Assembly: GCA_900323505.1 (NCBI GenBank) | Contig: OOIN01000002.1 | Location: 1,488,001 to 1,552,000 of the forward strand | Origin: Ustilago trichophora | Lineage: Eukaryota; Basidiomycota; Ustilaginomycetes; Ustilaginales; Ustilaginaceae | Direction: 5' to 3' | DNA length: 64,000 bases | Shown: in pieces, positions 50,231 to 60,204 of the stretch | How positions within the stretch are numbered: position 1 is the stretch's first letter | Layout of the letters: every line of letters starts with the position of its first letter | Made by a program: the position numbers and the translations under genes | The notes under the pieces: model-generated | Told to the model about the DNA's origin: nothing | Seen by the model: only the letters and a program-made list of their open reading frames with translations | The model's database searches: none

Positions 50231-53200
50231 ATGAAGCGCTGGAAACAGGTCAAGGAGCAGCTTGATGCAAAGCGCAATGCCTCCTCCAACAGCAACGACG
50301 CATCCCGCCCAGCGGCGCCATACATGGGCGGTGGAATCTCATCGGCCTCCTTCTCCGATCTTGGAGAGCTTCGATCTGGCCCTCCCTTTGATCGTTCGGA
50401 ACCGTCCAGCTCCAGTCTCATGCCACCCATGACCAAGAGTGCGAGTCGCACCTCCCTCGACATTCCAGCCCGCCTCAGCAACTTGATCAACAAGTCCACT
50501 TCCAGTCTGGAGCTCAGTGCTGCTGCTGGCTACAACAAATCAGTAGGCAACGCTCTTCGCAAGTTTCCCCGACCACGAGTCAGAAGCAATTCTAACAACT
50601 TTGCTGCTGGCGATGCAGCATCCGCCTCATCACCTTCTAAGATCAACAGCCCTCGCAAATGGGTCAACAGCCTACTCAACCAGGGTGCGCCTACCACTCA
50701 GCAACTAGAGACGGCAGCTCAAGCACGTTCTCGCGCAGAGTCAGACGCATCCAGATCATCACCCGCTCCAGTCAGCAGCCTTGTTCTCTCGAGCCGCAAT
50801 ACGCCCTCCACGTCTCGTCAGATCTACACAATCGATTCCGGACTGCAGCGCAACACCTCTGCCGGCGGCCGATCCGCAAGCATCTACTCGTCCCATCTCA
50901 GCTCTGCTTCTCGATCGACTCCAGATCTACACACCAACTCGGTCACAAGGCATCGCGACAATGGTGCTTTGCTGATGGACCTAACCGGTCCTCTGCCATC
51001 CATCGCCTACCGACCTTCTCTCGCAAACGACAACGATACCCATTCTCCCCTTGTCGTCCGCAACCTTGACGAAGCTCCCAGAGGTACCTATACCCCGGCC
51101 ATCCCAGCCGCTTCCGCCTCTGCTCAGTTGAGAAACGTATCCAGGCTTCGCAATCCATGGTCGGTCGACTCACCTCAACTTCAAAGTGACGAGGACGACG
51201 ACATTGATGCCTCCATCGCACACGATCGCTCCAACAATCAACTGGCTCCTGGTGAGCAGGCTGTTCTTGACATGCTAGACTCAGCTTCGGGTGTTGGCAG
51301 TGCTGTCTCGGCGCCTGTGCCGCCGACACCGTACCAGACTGCTACTCCGGGTACTTTGGCCAGGTCTCGCTCTTTTGCAAACACTACAAAGTTCCACAGC
51401 CCAGCATCCGAGTACAGCCAGGACTTCCGTTCGCCATTCCTTGCTGGGACATCCTCTCCCTCGGCCAGTGTCAGAGAGGCCATTCGTCAGCGCGAGCTTC
51501 TCGACTCTGCTGCCACTAGGTCCCAGATCTCGGTCAGTCGATCGACCTTGTCACCAAAGACATCCGGATTTCTCGATGTTGCTACTTCTGACGATGCGGA
51601 ACCTCTGCTCACGAGTCAAACATCTTCGGCGGCCTTCTACCAGCGCAATGTACAAGCTTCGAACAGTCATGACAAGACGGCATCCAATGGCGCCAAGCGC
51701 GTCTCACGCGTACCGGTACCGACCACCGAGGTTCAGCTGGCATCTCCTCCACTGACAGCAGCGTCCAACGTCTTCCTTCGACGTGGTACCGCCGCATCTA
51801 CCACTTCGCATCTGCCCATCTCTCCTATCGACAGCAGCTTGCTAGGCTCTTCTGCACACGCCACCAGTCTGTGGAGCCGTCCAGGAAATACGCCCGACAC
51901 TCCTTCGACCACTCAGGATTCTGCCTCGCCCATGCCGTGGTCAGCTTCCTCGCTAGCGCCTCCCAAGTGGCCGTCGACCAGCCAAACCGCCCAGCCCAAC
52001 CGTGGTGACAACAGCAAATCGATCTACACCCTTGAGCCTGTCGTCACACCCAGCGAAGTCGATGAAGATGAACGACACTCGGATCTGCAGCGTCCATCCA
52101 GCATCATGCCCAATCTTCGCCGCCACCGCACCGACTTTACCGAGGCGACCAGCATCTTTTCCGGCGCCGAGGCCTTCCGCACTTCGCAGAACAGTCTGCA
52201 GAAGGAAGCGATCGCCGAGACGGAGGCGGCAGAAAGCACCGAGACAACGACAACGCCGGCCGAAGCGTCAACCTCGGTCTACAACACTGCTACGAGCCGC
52301 CCTCTTTCCCATGTTGGATCCGTCAGTAGCTCCCTAGCCGCCATCAGAGGCATGTTTAGCAAAGCTGCATCATCTGTCGTTGCATCATCCGAGTCCGCCA
52401 CTGTCCCAGCCTCCAGCTCACCGACACGGCCCCTCGCTGCAGCAGCTTCAGCTTCATCCACTTCCGTTGTTGCTACCGCCAAGGAGTTGGAGCAGCGCTC
52501 AACGCCTTCGAGACCGTCCAGTCCAGAAAAGCTGTCGATCCCTGCTTCACCCACCAAGGCCAAGGACCTCATCGCCATGTTTGAAAGCAACTCTGCGACT
52601 GCATCTCCTGCGGATCCGTCGCACTCTGCCTCACGCAATGCTACACCCAGAGGCAGACTCTCGCCGACCAAGTGTGATACATCTGCAGTCAACAGTCTCA
52701 CCACCACGCCTAGTCGACAAACGCCCCTCAGCATCTCTGTATCCAAATCCAACCTCGGCCTTGCAGCATCGAACACCGTTGTCGACATGGCAGCGGAACA
52801 GTCCTCGCCTCTCAACGCGAAGCTACAAGCTCGACGTTTCGAGGCGTCCAGGTTCAGATCCAGGCGAGCTGGTCTTATTGGTGTTGGAGGTGACGGTAAC
52901 GACACGAGCTTCGGCCGCCCGGACGACAACGAGGACGATGTTGCTGACGAGAATGCTGAGCCAAGCAATGTGTTCGGTGATGCGCGCAGCGTTCACAGCC
53001 GCTTCCGCTCGCTTGGTGTTGCGTCTCAGCACGGTAGGTCGCAGTCGACTCCGAACGACGTTGGAGGAAACGTGCTCGGCAGCGGCAGCGTTGCCTCTCC
53101 GGGCGCGAGAATAAGTCCCACCGGCGGCCGTCGTGGCTCGTCTTCTCATGAGAGGGGCACTGGCTCGACAGGAACGAATTCAGGTAGTCTAGGAAAGAAA

Positions 53201-56200
53201 GGTGCGTTCCGAAACAGTGTCATCGGCTTCATGGGTGTCCTCTCCGGCAAGCCAACCTTCTCTGGAGGTGATTCTGGTCCCAGTGGGGCAACATTAGCTC
53301 CTGGCTTGCTATCGGATCGACGTCACAGCACCAAGTCGGACCAGGATGACAACGTAAGCACGGCCAGCGCAGCCACTCAAGGAACGACCGCCTCGTACCG
53401 TCGCAAGAAGGAGGAAGGCAATTTGCCACTCACGAGCGTTACTGCGATCCAGATGTCCGGAGAGCAGCCAGGCACAAAACCCATCCGAGCCGGTGTGCTT
53501 TATTACTTTAACGTGCACGATCCTAATCCGCGATGGCTTCGTGTCAAAGCAGTCCTGCTACCATCTGCTATCGCCATGAGCTGGATCCCGTCAGGAGGTG
53601 GTCGAGAGAACGTGGTCTTGGACCTTCGAGCCTGCAGAGAGGTGCACTCGGTGCCAAGCCCCGATCATCCTAGCAGCACATCTGATGTTGGCGCTGCTTG
53701 CGCTCGCAGACAGGGTCTGGATCAGATCAGCCCCTTCCAGCTCATTTTTGACGATGGCGTGGAAAGGCTGGCCGCTGATACTGCCAAGGAGAGGGTGCAG
53801 TGGGTTACATCGATTTGGGATGTTACAGGGACAGGAAGCCCGCGTCCCGATAGCACGCACGAATCTGCCACCGCCAACTCTGGGCACGACGCTCTTACAA
53901 AGGCAACTCGCCCCGGCAGTCTCCAGGCGTCGCCAGCAAGTCGAGCAAGAGGTCTTGCCGATTCGAGCCCGAAGCGTCCTCTCATCTCATCCCTCGGCCT
54001 GGGCGTCCTCGGCTCGCCGAAGAGGCCTGGCTCGATGCGCCCTGAATCCTCGAGCAACGAAGAGGCGATCGACCGTATTGGGTCTATCTGGAAGAGCGAG
54101 CTGTCGTCGGAGCTGACCAACAAGGACATGCATCCCAGCTTTGGCGAAGCGATGGCATCAGCAGGGAACGTGCCACCTCCACTGCCGCCGAAAGAGCCAC
54201 GACCAGCGCCTGCACTCAACCAGGCCCTTCCAGCATCGAAAAGCGTAACGTCGGTTCCAAATGCAAACGTCACAACCACGCCTACACCAGCTTCAGCTGC
54301 TGTGTCGGCACCATTGCTGACCACTTCGGCGTCCAACAGTCCTGTTCGATCCAAAGTGCGCAGCTGGCAGCGCCAGCCACTCGACCTGAGTACCGGCTTC
54401 GTGCACGACCTCACTCCCAAGACACCAACCCTGGTTCAGCCTCCTACAGAAACGATCCGTTCAACTCCTGCCTCGTATGCCGACGACAAGAGCACCAGCG
54501 CTTCCGCTCACGAAGATTTCGCCCGACAGGCATCGCCCAAAGAAAGCCTTGCCGCTGCGCCAGCCATCTCTGATCTTCGCGGAGCCACGGCGGATGGAGG
54601 TGACCTGTCACCGGTGGCATCGTCTCCCGATATGGATGGCTATGAGTCTGCGCGTTCTCAGGGCAGTCTGGTGGACGAGTTTGGACCGCGCACTCCCGTG
54701 AGTGAGGCCGTCTTCAACTGGTCGAGACTGGACAAGGAGTCGGATCTGAACCCGAGCGATTCAGCATCTCAAAGACCGGCGAGGAGCGAATTCGGAACCA
54801 TCAAGAGTAACGTTTCTGGTGCCGAGCGCAAGAGGAGCACACGTAGGAAGGGCGATGATGACAACACCGCTCGCGAGACCACTACACGCCCCGATCTGGA
54901 GACGACGCCAAGGGCCACTGCTGAGCGCACGCCAGCTCAGATGCTACGAGACAGTGTGCTAGGCGCTTCGCGGGATAGTCCGGGCGCTTCGGATGCTCTT
55001 TTCAACGCATCTCCGGCCGGTCGCAGCAATCGACTTGGCACGGTGATTGAGGAGACGCAGTCGCAGGCTCAGAGCACGAGATTAAACGCGTCAGTCCGCA
55101 GCAGCCCTCGAAGCAAGCTGGATGAAATGGTCGCCAGGGCCATTGGCAACGGATCCGTCAAGTCTCCGGCAGCAAAGAGTGCCCTCTCGCTCGTATCCAG
55201 CGGCAGCATCAGCTCTCAGGATGTCGGAAAGCTCCTTGAGTTCCTCGAAGAGCAGCAGCGAGATCGACTGACCAAAGAGAAGGAGCTCGAAGAGCAGATC
55301 CGCAGTTTCCAGCAGGTGGTCTCCGATTTGCAAAAGAAGAACTCGACCAGCAGCTCGCACCGCTCGACGCACAGAAGGAGCTCGACCACATCTCTTGGTG
55401 GAGAGAGCAAGGCTTCGGCGAAATCGTCGCGCGATTCGGAGCTGGCAGCGATGCAAGAGAAGCTCGATAAGGTACTCGATCTTGTGACCAACGTCGTAGC
55501 AGCTCCCGCCGTCCACAAGAGGGCCAAGAGCGAGTCTGCCTTCAGCACGCCACGTTTAGGAGAGGACGCAGAGAGCGCAGAGATGGCCAGAATCGAAGGT
55601 GTTCTCGCGAAGCTTCTGCGCAAGATGCATGTGTCAGAGGACGCGGCCATGACCCCGAGGTCCAAGGAGCTGGTGCGCGCGGCCATTTCATACCGCGATC
55701 CGGATCTGATTGATGAGTGGGACCGAATGCCTGTCGAGCTAAGAGGCAACGAGCTGATCAAATCGATGGAGGATCGCGCCAAGTATGGCAAAGACGGCCG
55801 ACATGAAGCGATTCAGGTCGACTATGGGGCGCGAACAGTGTCTTCGGACATGGTGCGGGGCTCAAGTGCGCCCTCTGGTGCCGCAGAGTCTTCAGGAACC
55901 CCAATCGATGCCGACATCGACCCTAGGAGGCGTTTCTCAGCTTCATTGCCGCGAAGAGCCTCGGGAGCGAGCATCCCTGCCAGTGTGTCCGCGACGGATA
56001 TCGATGGCGCATCAGTGATGAGCCGCATCCCTCCACGCAGTTGGAGCTCGGAGCGCGGCATTCCATCTCCTCCACCCAACTCGGAGTGGGACGCCAAGTC
56101 GATCATCAGCCGTCCGGCATCGAGAGCAACGACTCACATGGGCGTTCCCGGTCGAGCTCCCGCCCAAAACTTTCGGATGCTTGGCGATCCAGGCTCGACT

Positions 56201-58918
56201 CAGGCCACACCACGCCCTGTGATGGTCAAGAACGAGCCCAGCTACGGTTCGCTCGATATGGAAGCAGAGATCCGCAGGAGACGAGCACAGCAACGAGTCG
56301 CAAGCGGTGCATCGGTCCCCGCTGCTCAAGCCGGAGGATGGTACACCCCGAAAGTGGCGCAGGTTTCGGAAGGAGGCACGCAGATTTCGTCATCTTCTGT
56401 TACGGCCGAAGGGCCTAATGTTGACAAGCCTGTTCCACCGACGCCTAGTGTTAGATGGGCAGTTGGTGATATTGTGCAGGAACCCAAGGCTGGTGATGCC
56501 GCCAGTGCGGAAAAGACGCCCGATGGTCTTGGTCTGTCCATGTCGGCAGCTGCTGCAGGTGAGGCCAAGTTTGCTGGGCCGCCACCGACGCCCGGTGTGG
56601 GTTATGTTTCGTCTGCTGCAAGCGCCTCGGGCGGATCTGCTCTTGGTACGCCCAATGGTGAGCTGGCAACGATCTTGCAAGCCCTCAAACAGAGTGAACT
56701 GGCACGTCAGACGCAGCTGCAACAGCAGATCGAGATCTCGAGGTATCTCAACGAGCTCAACACCTGGCTTGAGAGGGATGTCGTCGACCGTTCCAAGGAA
56801 TGGCGTACTCTTGCCAGCGGTGTCACGCAGCTGCATGACGAGCTCAAGGCGTTGAAGGAGGGTCGCGTGCCGATTGCTGGATCGACAGTGTCTGCTGTAT
56901 CCAATGATGCGACTAAGCCAGTTGCTCCTGTGGTGAGTGTGTCGGACGCATCGGAGCCAGTCGTTCCCAACCCACATGCTGGACAGGCGCAACCGCCGTC
57001 GCTATTACGACCGGGCACTACCGGCGCCGTGCCCGCTGTCACGGAGAGAGGCCATCTCGCTCCCATCCCGTACGGTGGTGCTAAGGTCACCACCATGGGT
57101 GATCCCACCAATGCTCCAGCATCCCCAACCGCTGCCGGCAGACGCAAGCCAGCAGGCACACGCAAGTGGAACGAGCGACGTAGCGAGTCGCCTTCGGCCA
57201 ACGATGGCGACAACTCGTGGTACAAGCCCGATGACGCGGAAGGGGGCGTAAAGAGCAGCTTCAAGTCGAAAGCGGCCAAGGCTGCTGCTGCGGCGAGTGG
57301 AGCTCTGTTGATCCGTCAAGCACTACGCGAGTGGGAACGATTCAAGGTCATGCAACGCGCTGCTGGCAAGCCGGAGGATCCTCTGCCTGCTGAAGCGACC
57401 GGCGATCCTGCCATCGATAGCCAGTTGCCGCTCCCTGCTCCCATGATGCAGCAGCTCAAGGATGCTGCGGATGCCGAGGATAATTTGCGCATCGCTGATC
57501 TGATCCGACAGAGCGCCGAAGCAGGATACGGCACACAGGCGATCATTGAGCTCACCAAGTACGTTGAGAGCAAAGCACCCGAGCCGGAAAGCGACGATGA
57601 AGATGATTCGCCGCTGGATGGCGACACGCTCATGCCTACACCTTCGCCTCATCGCACACGATTTGCGGTGGAGGACGAACCGGAGGAGCCCAAGTCTGAC
57701 GATGACGGTGTCATCAAGATGGCTACCCCTGTTCCTGCTCGTGTGGCTGCCAAGGAGAAGGCGAAGGAGGTGGTGGTGAAGGATGCCGAGGAGGAAGTGG
57801 AATCTGGCAGCGGTCCGACTACGGCTGCTCTTGCTCTGGCTGTTGAAGAGATCCTCAAGCATCTCTTGTCGACCAAGGAGGAAGCGAAGAAGAAGCAGAC
57901 CGAGGCCGAACTTCGTGAAGCTGAACGCAAAGCTGCCGAAGAAGAACGCGAAAAGTCTCTTTTGTCGTCCAAAGAACGCGAAAAGGCCGAGCTCGTCGAT
58001 CTTCTCTACTCCCGTATTGCAGCAGACAAGGCAGCTGAAGAAGCCAAGCAAAAGGAACTCGACCCCAAGTCTGCCATTGAATCTCTCGTTGCAGCGATCA
58101 ACGCTCAAAAGGAGACCGAAATCAAATCGGCTGCCGCTGCCGATGCGGCTCTCCGTCAGATGACATCAGAACTCCTCAAATCCACTTCGGAACAGAACCA
58201 CAAACTTGTCCAAGCCGTCAACGAAGCAAGCCGCGACATGCTGAGGAACAATGTCCAGATGCACGCCGAAGAGTTCAAACGACTGCTGCACAAGGAAGTC
58301 AGTGGAATGTTTGAAGATGTGGGCAAGATTCGGGAAGCCAAACGCCACTTGGAGTTTGAAATTGCCGATCTGTGGAGTATCAAGTCGAGGCATTTGCAGA
58401 ATAGTGTAGGGATGCCAATTACGTACAATGTTCCTGGAGCTTTCCCAGCTACACCGCAGATGGGTCATGGTGGTGGTGGCGGAGGAGTGCCAATGTCGAT
58501 GCCGATGCCAATGCCTATGCCGATGCCGCAGATCACGCATATTCACAGCTCGCCCATGCCAATGCCTATGCACCATCCACCGGCACATATCTCCCCCATC
58601 CCTGCACCAGCGCAACCCGCAACGGGAGGCATAGACAGCCTAAAAGCTCAGAAGAAAGCCGTCAAAGCTGCCCTGAAACAGGCCGTTGCCGAATCACAAC
58701 CACCTGCTCCTGCCGCAGCCGCAGCCCCGGCTCCAGCCCCGGCAACTGTGACTCCTGCTCCAGCACCTGCAGCAGCACCTGCGGCAGCACCTGCGGCAGC
58801 GGCTTCACCAGCAGCAGCAGTGGCTGCAACCGTAGCACAAGGATTTTTGGGAAAACGAAAAGATGTTCTCAATCCCTTTTCTATAAACTTTGGTCCTAGA
58901 GCTCCTGTCAGCAAGTAA
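50231..58918 (+). CDS. Giant PH-domain protein of unknown function
   Basis: A 2895-residue intron-free frame starting MKRWKQVKEQLDAKRNASS. The first 1050 residues are Ser/Thr/Pro-rich and disordered. A pleckstrin-homology-like domain lies at about 1080-1200 (RAGVLYYFNVHDPNPRWLRVK to RVQWVTSIWDV, with the closing Trp helix). Another long disordered part follows, with a proline patch PPPLPPKEPRP (about 1315, SH3-ligand-like) and a short coiled coil at about 1660-1690. A conserved-looking segment (about 1800-1845, LIDEWDRMPVELRG) precedes a helical block at about 2340-2450 (SGALLIRQALREWERF). A long charged coiled coil runs at about 2530-2740. The end has Met-Pro repeats (2755-2785) and Ala-Pro repeats. 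PH plus coiled coil plus SH3-ligand suggests a membrane-associated cortical scaffold, but this is inference. I do not recognise an ortholog with known function. Confidence 0.85.
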   Translation: MKRWKQVKEQLDAKRNASSNSNDASRPAAPYMGGGISSASFSDLGELRSGPPFDRSEPSSSSLMPPMTKSASRTSLDIPARLSNLINKSTSSLELSAAAGYNKSVGNALRKFPRPRVRSNSNNFAAGDAASASSPSKINSPRKWVNSLLNQGAPTTQQLETAAQARSRAESDASRSSPAPVSSLVLSSRNTPSTSRQIYTIDSGLQRNTSAGGRSASIYSSHLSSASRSTPDLHTNSVTRHRDNGALLMDLTGPLPSIAYRPSLANDNDTHSPLVVRNLDEAPRGTYTPAIPAASASAQLRNVSRLRNPWSVDSPQLQSDEDDDIDASIAHDRSNNQLAPGEQAVLDMLDSASGVGSAVSAPVPPTPYQTATPGTLARSRSFANTTKFHSPASEYSQDFRSPFLAGTSSPSASVREAIRQRELLDSAATRSQISVSRSTLSPKTSGFLDVATSDDAEPLLTSQTSSAAFYQRNVQASNSHDKTASNGAKRVSRVPVPTTEVQLASPPLTAASNVFLRRGTAASTTSHLPISPIDSSLLGSSAHATSLWSRPGNTPDTPSTTQDSASPMPWSASSLAPPKWPSTSQTAQPNRGDNSKSIYTLEPVVTPSEVDEDERHSDLQRPSSIMPNLRRHRTDFTEATSIFSGAEAFRTSQNSLQKEAIAETEAAESTETTTTPAEASTSVYNTATSRPLSHVGSVSSSLAAIRGMFSKAASSVVASSESATVPASSSPTRPLAAAASASSTSVVATAKELEQRSTPSRPSSPEKLSIPASPTKAKDLIAMFESNSATASPADPSHSASRNATPRGRLSPTKCDTSAVNSLTTTPSRQTPLSISVSKSNLGLAASNTVVDMAAEQSSPLNAKLQARRFEASRFRSRRAGLIGVGGDGNDTSFGRPDDNEDDVADENAEPSNVFGDARSVHSRFRSLGVASQHGRSQSTPNDVGGNVLGSGSVASPGARISPTGGRRGSSSHERGTGSTGTNSGSLGKKGAFRNSVIGFMGVLSGKPTFSGGDSGPSGATLAPGLLSDRRHSTKSDQDDNVSTASAATQGTTASYRRKKEEGNLPLTSVTAIQMSGEQPGTKPIRAGVLYYFNVHDPNPRWLRVKAVLLPSAIAMSWIPSGGGRENVVLDLRACREVHSVPSPDHPSSTSDVGAACARRQGLDQISPFQLIFDDGVERLAADTAKERVQWVTSIWDVTGTGSPRPDSTHESATANSGHDALTKATRPGSLQASPASRARGLADSSPKRPLISSLGLGVLGSPKRPGSMRPESSSNEEAIDRIGSIWKSELSSELTNKDMHPSFGEAMASAGNVPPPLPPKEPRPAPALNQALPASKSVTSVPNANVTTTPTPASAAVSAPLLTTSASNSPVRSKVRSWQRQPLDLSTGFVHDLTPKTPTLVQPPTETIRSTPASYADDKSTSASAHEDFARQASPKESLAAAPAISDLRGATADGGDLSPVASSPDMDGYESARSQGSLVDEFGPRTPVSEAVFNWSRLDKESDLNPSDSASQRPARSEFGTIKSNVSGAERKRSTRRKGDDDNTARETTTRPDLETTPRATAERTPAQMLRDSVLGASRDSPGASDALFNASPAGRSNRLGTVIEETQSQAQSTRLNASVRSSPRSKLDEMVARAIGNGSVKSPAAKSALSLVSSGSISSQDVGKLLEFLEEQQRDRLTKEKELEEQIRSFQQVVSDLQKKNSTSSSHRSTHRRSSTTSLGGESKASAKSSRDSELAAMQEKLDKVLDLVTNVVAAPAVHKRAKSESAFSTPRLGEDAESAEMARIEGVLAKLLRKMHVSEDAAMTPRSKELVRAAISYRDPDLIDEWDRMPVELRGNELIKSMEDRAKYGKDGRHEAIQVDYGARTVSSDMVRGSSAPSGAAESSGTPIDADIDPRRRFSASLPRRASGASIPASVSATDIDGASVMSRIPPRSWSSERGIPSPPPNSEWDAKSIISRPASRATTHMGVPGRAPAQNFRMLGDPGSTQATPRPVMVKNEPSYGSLDMEAEIRRRRAQQRVASGASVPAAQAGGWYTPKVAQVSEGGTQISSSSVTAEGPNVDKPVPPTPSVRWAVGDIVQEPKAGDAASAEKTPDGLGLSMSAAAAGEAKFAGPPPTPGVGYVSSAASASGGSALGTPNGELATILQALKQSELARQTQLQQQIEISRYLNELNTWLERDVVDRSKEWRTLASGVTQLHDELKALKEGRVPIAGSTVSAVSNDATKPVAPVVSVSDASEPVVPNPHAGQAQPPSLLRPGTTGAVPAVTERGHLAPIPYGGAKVTTMGDPTNAPASPTAAGRRKPAGTRKWNERRSESPSANDGDNSWYKPDDAEGGVKSSFKSKAAKAAAAASGALLIRQALREWERFKVMQRAAGKPEDPLPAEATGDPAIDSQLPLPAPMMQQLKDAADAEDNLRIADLIRQSAEAGYGTQAIIELTKYVESKAPEPESDDEDDSPLDGDTLMPTPSPHRTRFAVEDEPEEPKSDDDGVIKMATPVPARVAAKEKAKEVVVKDAEEEVESGSGPTTAALALAVEEILKHLLSTKEEAKKKQTEAELREAERKAAEEEREKSLLSSKEREKAELVDLLYSRIAADKAAEEAKQKELDPKSAIESLVAAINAQKETEIKSAAAADAALRQMTSELLKSTSEQNHKLVQAVNEASRDMLRNNVQMHAEEFKRLLHKEVSGMFEDVGKIREAKRHLEFEIADLWSIKSRHLQNSVGMPITYNVPGAFPATPQMGHGGGGGGVPMSMPMPMPMPMPQITHIHSSPMPMPMHHPPAHISPIPAPAQPATGGIDSLKAQKKAVKAALKQAVAESQPPAPAAAAAPAPAPATVTPAPAPAAAPAAAPAAAASPAAAVAATVAQGFLGKRKDVLNPFSINFGPRAPVSK

Positions 58919-59409
58919 AGATCCTAGCTACACATGCACGACGCTCAGATTGGTCATTGCGAAACGTTTTACTGTACTGTACAATACATCATTTTTGTTT
59001 TTTTACTTTTTGGACATGGTCGGGTTTGATTTACGCTGTTTGTAGCTGTATGATTGATGATCGGTTATGTGGTACAGTAGATCTTGATGTGAGAGTTGAA
59101 TTGATGACGATAAGGTAGTTGAGTTTTTATCATTGGTGACTTTATTTATACATGTCAGGGTTTGCAAAAAAAAAAAAAGATACTTTTCACTTGTTCAATT
59201 ACAGTACAGTACTGTACACACCTCTTAGCCTGATAAAAATGGGTCTAAAACAAAGCTTACTGTACTGCATTGTATGTACACCATAAACCCAACCAAACCA
59301 TCCCCAATCTTCCAACCTCAACTCACACCCTTCAAAATCCCATTATATTCCCCCCCCCCCCCCCCCCCCCCACACACACACAAAAGAAAAGAAAAAACAA
59401 ACTCAAATA
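58919..59409. other. 3' flank of the giant gene with motif cluster and poly-C
   Basis: AT-rich 3' flank. It has four TACWG motifs (58970-58982, 59073-59079, 59200-59217, 59259-59268), an A-run (about 59166-59178) and a poly-C tract at 59350-59371. No gene. Confidence 0.6.
59350..59371. repeat. Poly-C tract (22 C) followed by CA repeats
   Basis: A run of 22 C, then five or six CA units, 38 bases before the transposable element. It has the same build as the tract at 30463. Confidence 0.95.
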
Positions 59410-59433
59410 CAGTCGCGTCCAAAACTGTCCCAT
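59410..59433 (+). repeat. Left terminal inverted repeat of the element
   Basis: Begins CAGTCGCGTCCAAAACTG. It pairs with the right end at 60181-60204 with two or three mismatches. Confidence 0.9.
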
Positions 59434-60180
59434 AATTTTGTTCTGAGCCGAATATCAATGAGGCTCCACACCAGTCATTTTTACAAATCTAAGCCTCCTC
59501 ACAAGAATGATCACCACCATAATGTCAATATTTTGCTAGCTCATATCAAACACCTGGATGTGATAGATGCTATCCATAGCTACAACTTCCTCACCAACGA
59601 AAAAAATAGTTTAGTCTTGGTTATTGAATGGGAACAGCATCAAGATAGCCTTAAATTGGGGTCAAAAATTTTGTGAAATTCAACTGCACAGTGCAGTATT
59701 GCGAAAAAACACCCCCCTTCACAAGAATGGAAATCACACTATAATCAATGTTGCAGCTCACTTTCCCCATTCATGGTGTGCGTAGCTGGTATGTATAGCT
59801 ACAACTTTCTCACCAACATATAGGCAAGTGTCTGCTGACATTGAGGAGAAAAAGGCAGTATAAGGAAGGGTATCTTCAAATTTTCGAATTGAAATTTCCA
59901 GAGACTGATAAAGTGCACAAATGCGCAAATTTTGTACTCAGATTTCCAAAAAAAGAGAGCCAATTCTGCTACAGCACAATAACTAAGACTAAACTCTTTT
60001 TTCTGTTGGTGAGTAAGTTGTAGCTATGGATAGCATCTATCACATCCAGGTGTTAGATATGATCTAGTAAAATATTGACATTAAGGTGGTGATCATTCTT
60101 GTGTGATGTGGTGTTTCAGAGCTAATTGTGTGCTGTGCTGTTGGAAATTTTCAGAATTTGCAACTCAAATTTGGTAAGAT

Positions 60181-60204
60181 ACGGGGCAGTATTGGACGCG
60201 ACTG
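60181..60204 (-). repeat. Right terminal inverted repeat of the element
   Basis: The complement begins CAGTCGCGTCCAATACTG. It is followed by TA, matching the TA before the left end. Confidence 0.9.

Larger units (their letters stand above)
59410..60204. mobile_element. Non-autonomous Tc1/mariner-like element (795 bp) with nested repeats
   Basis: Both ends read CAGTCGCGTCCAA inward (5' CAGTCGCGTCCAAAACTG, 3' complement CAGTCGCGTCCAATACTG) and are flanked by TA on each side (59408-59409 and 60205-60206), the target duplication of Tc1/mariner insertions. Inside, 59500-59626 and 59977-60103 are inverted copies differing at roughly one base in fifteen. A third, diverged copy in direct orientation to the left arm lies at 59720-59818. 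A smaller repeat of the right terminal region appears near 59868-59903. No transposase motif is found. The only open frame (59458-59676, 72 residues) follows the repeat. Base composition is more AT-rich than the surrounding genes. The superfamily call rests on TA duplication and CAGT ends. Confidence 0.85.

Noticed and set aside
57323..58108. 261-codon minus-strand open frame inside the giant gene
   Set aside because: Antisense of the charged coiled coil. Leu/Phe/Arg-rich composition is the expected mirror of Lys/Glu codons.
59458..59676. 72-codon open frame in the mobile element as a transposase remnant
   Set aside because: The sequence is the repeat arm translated. There is no DDE/DDD or helix-turn-helix pattern.
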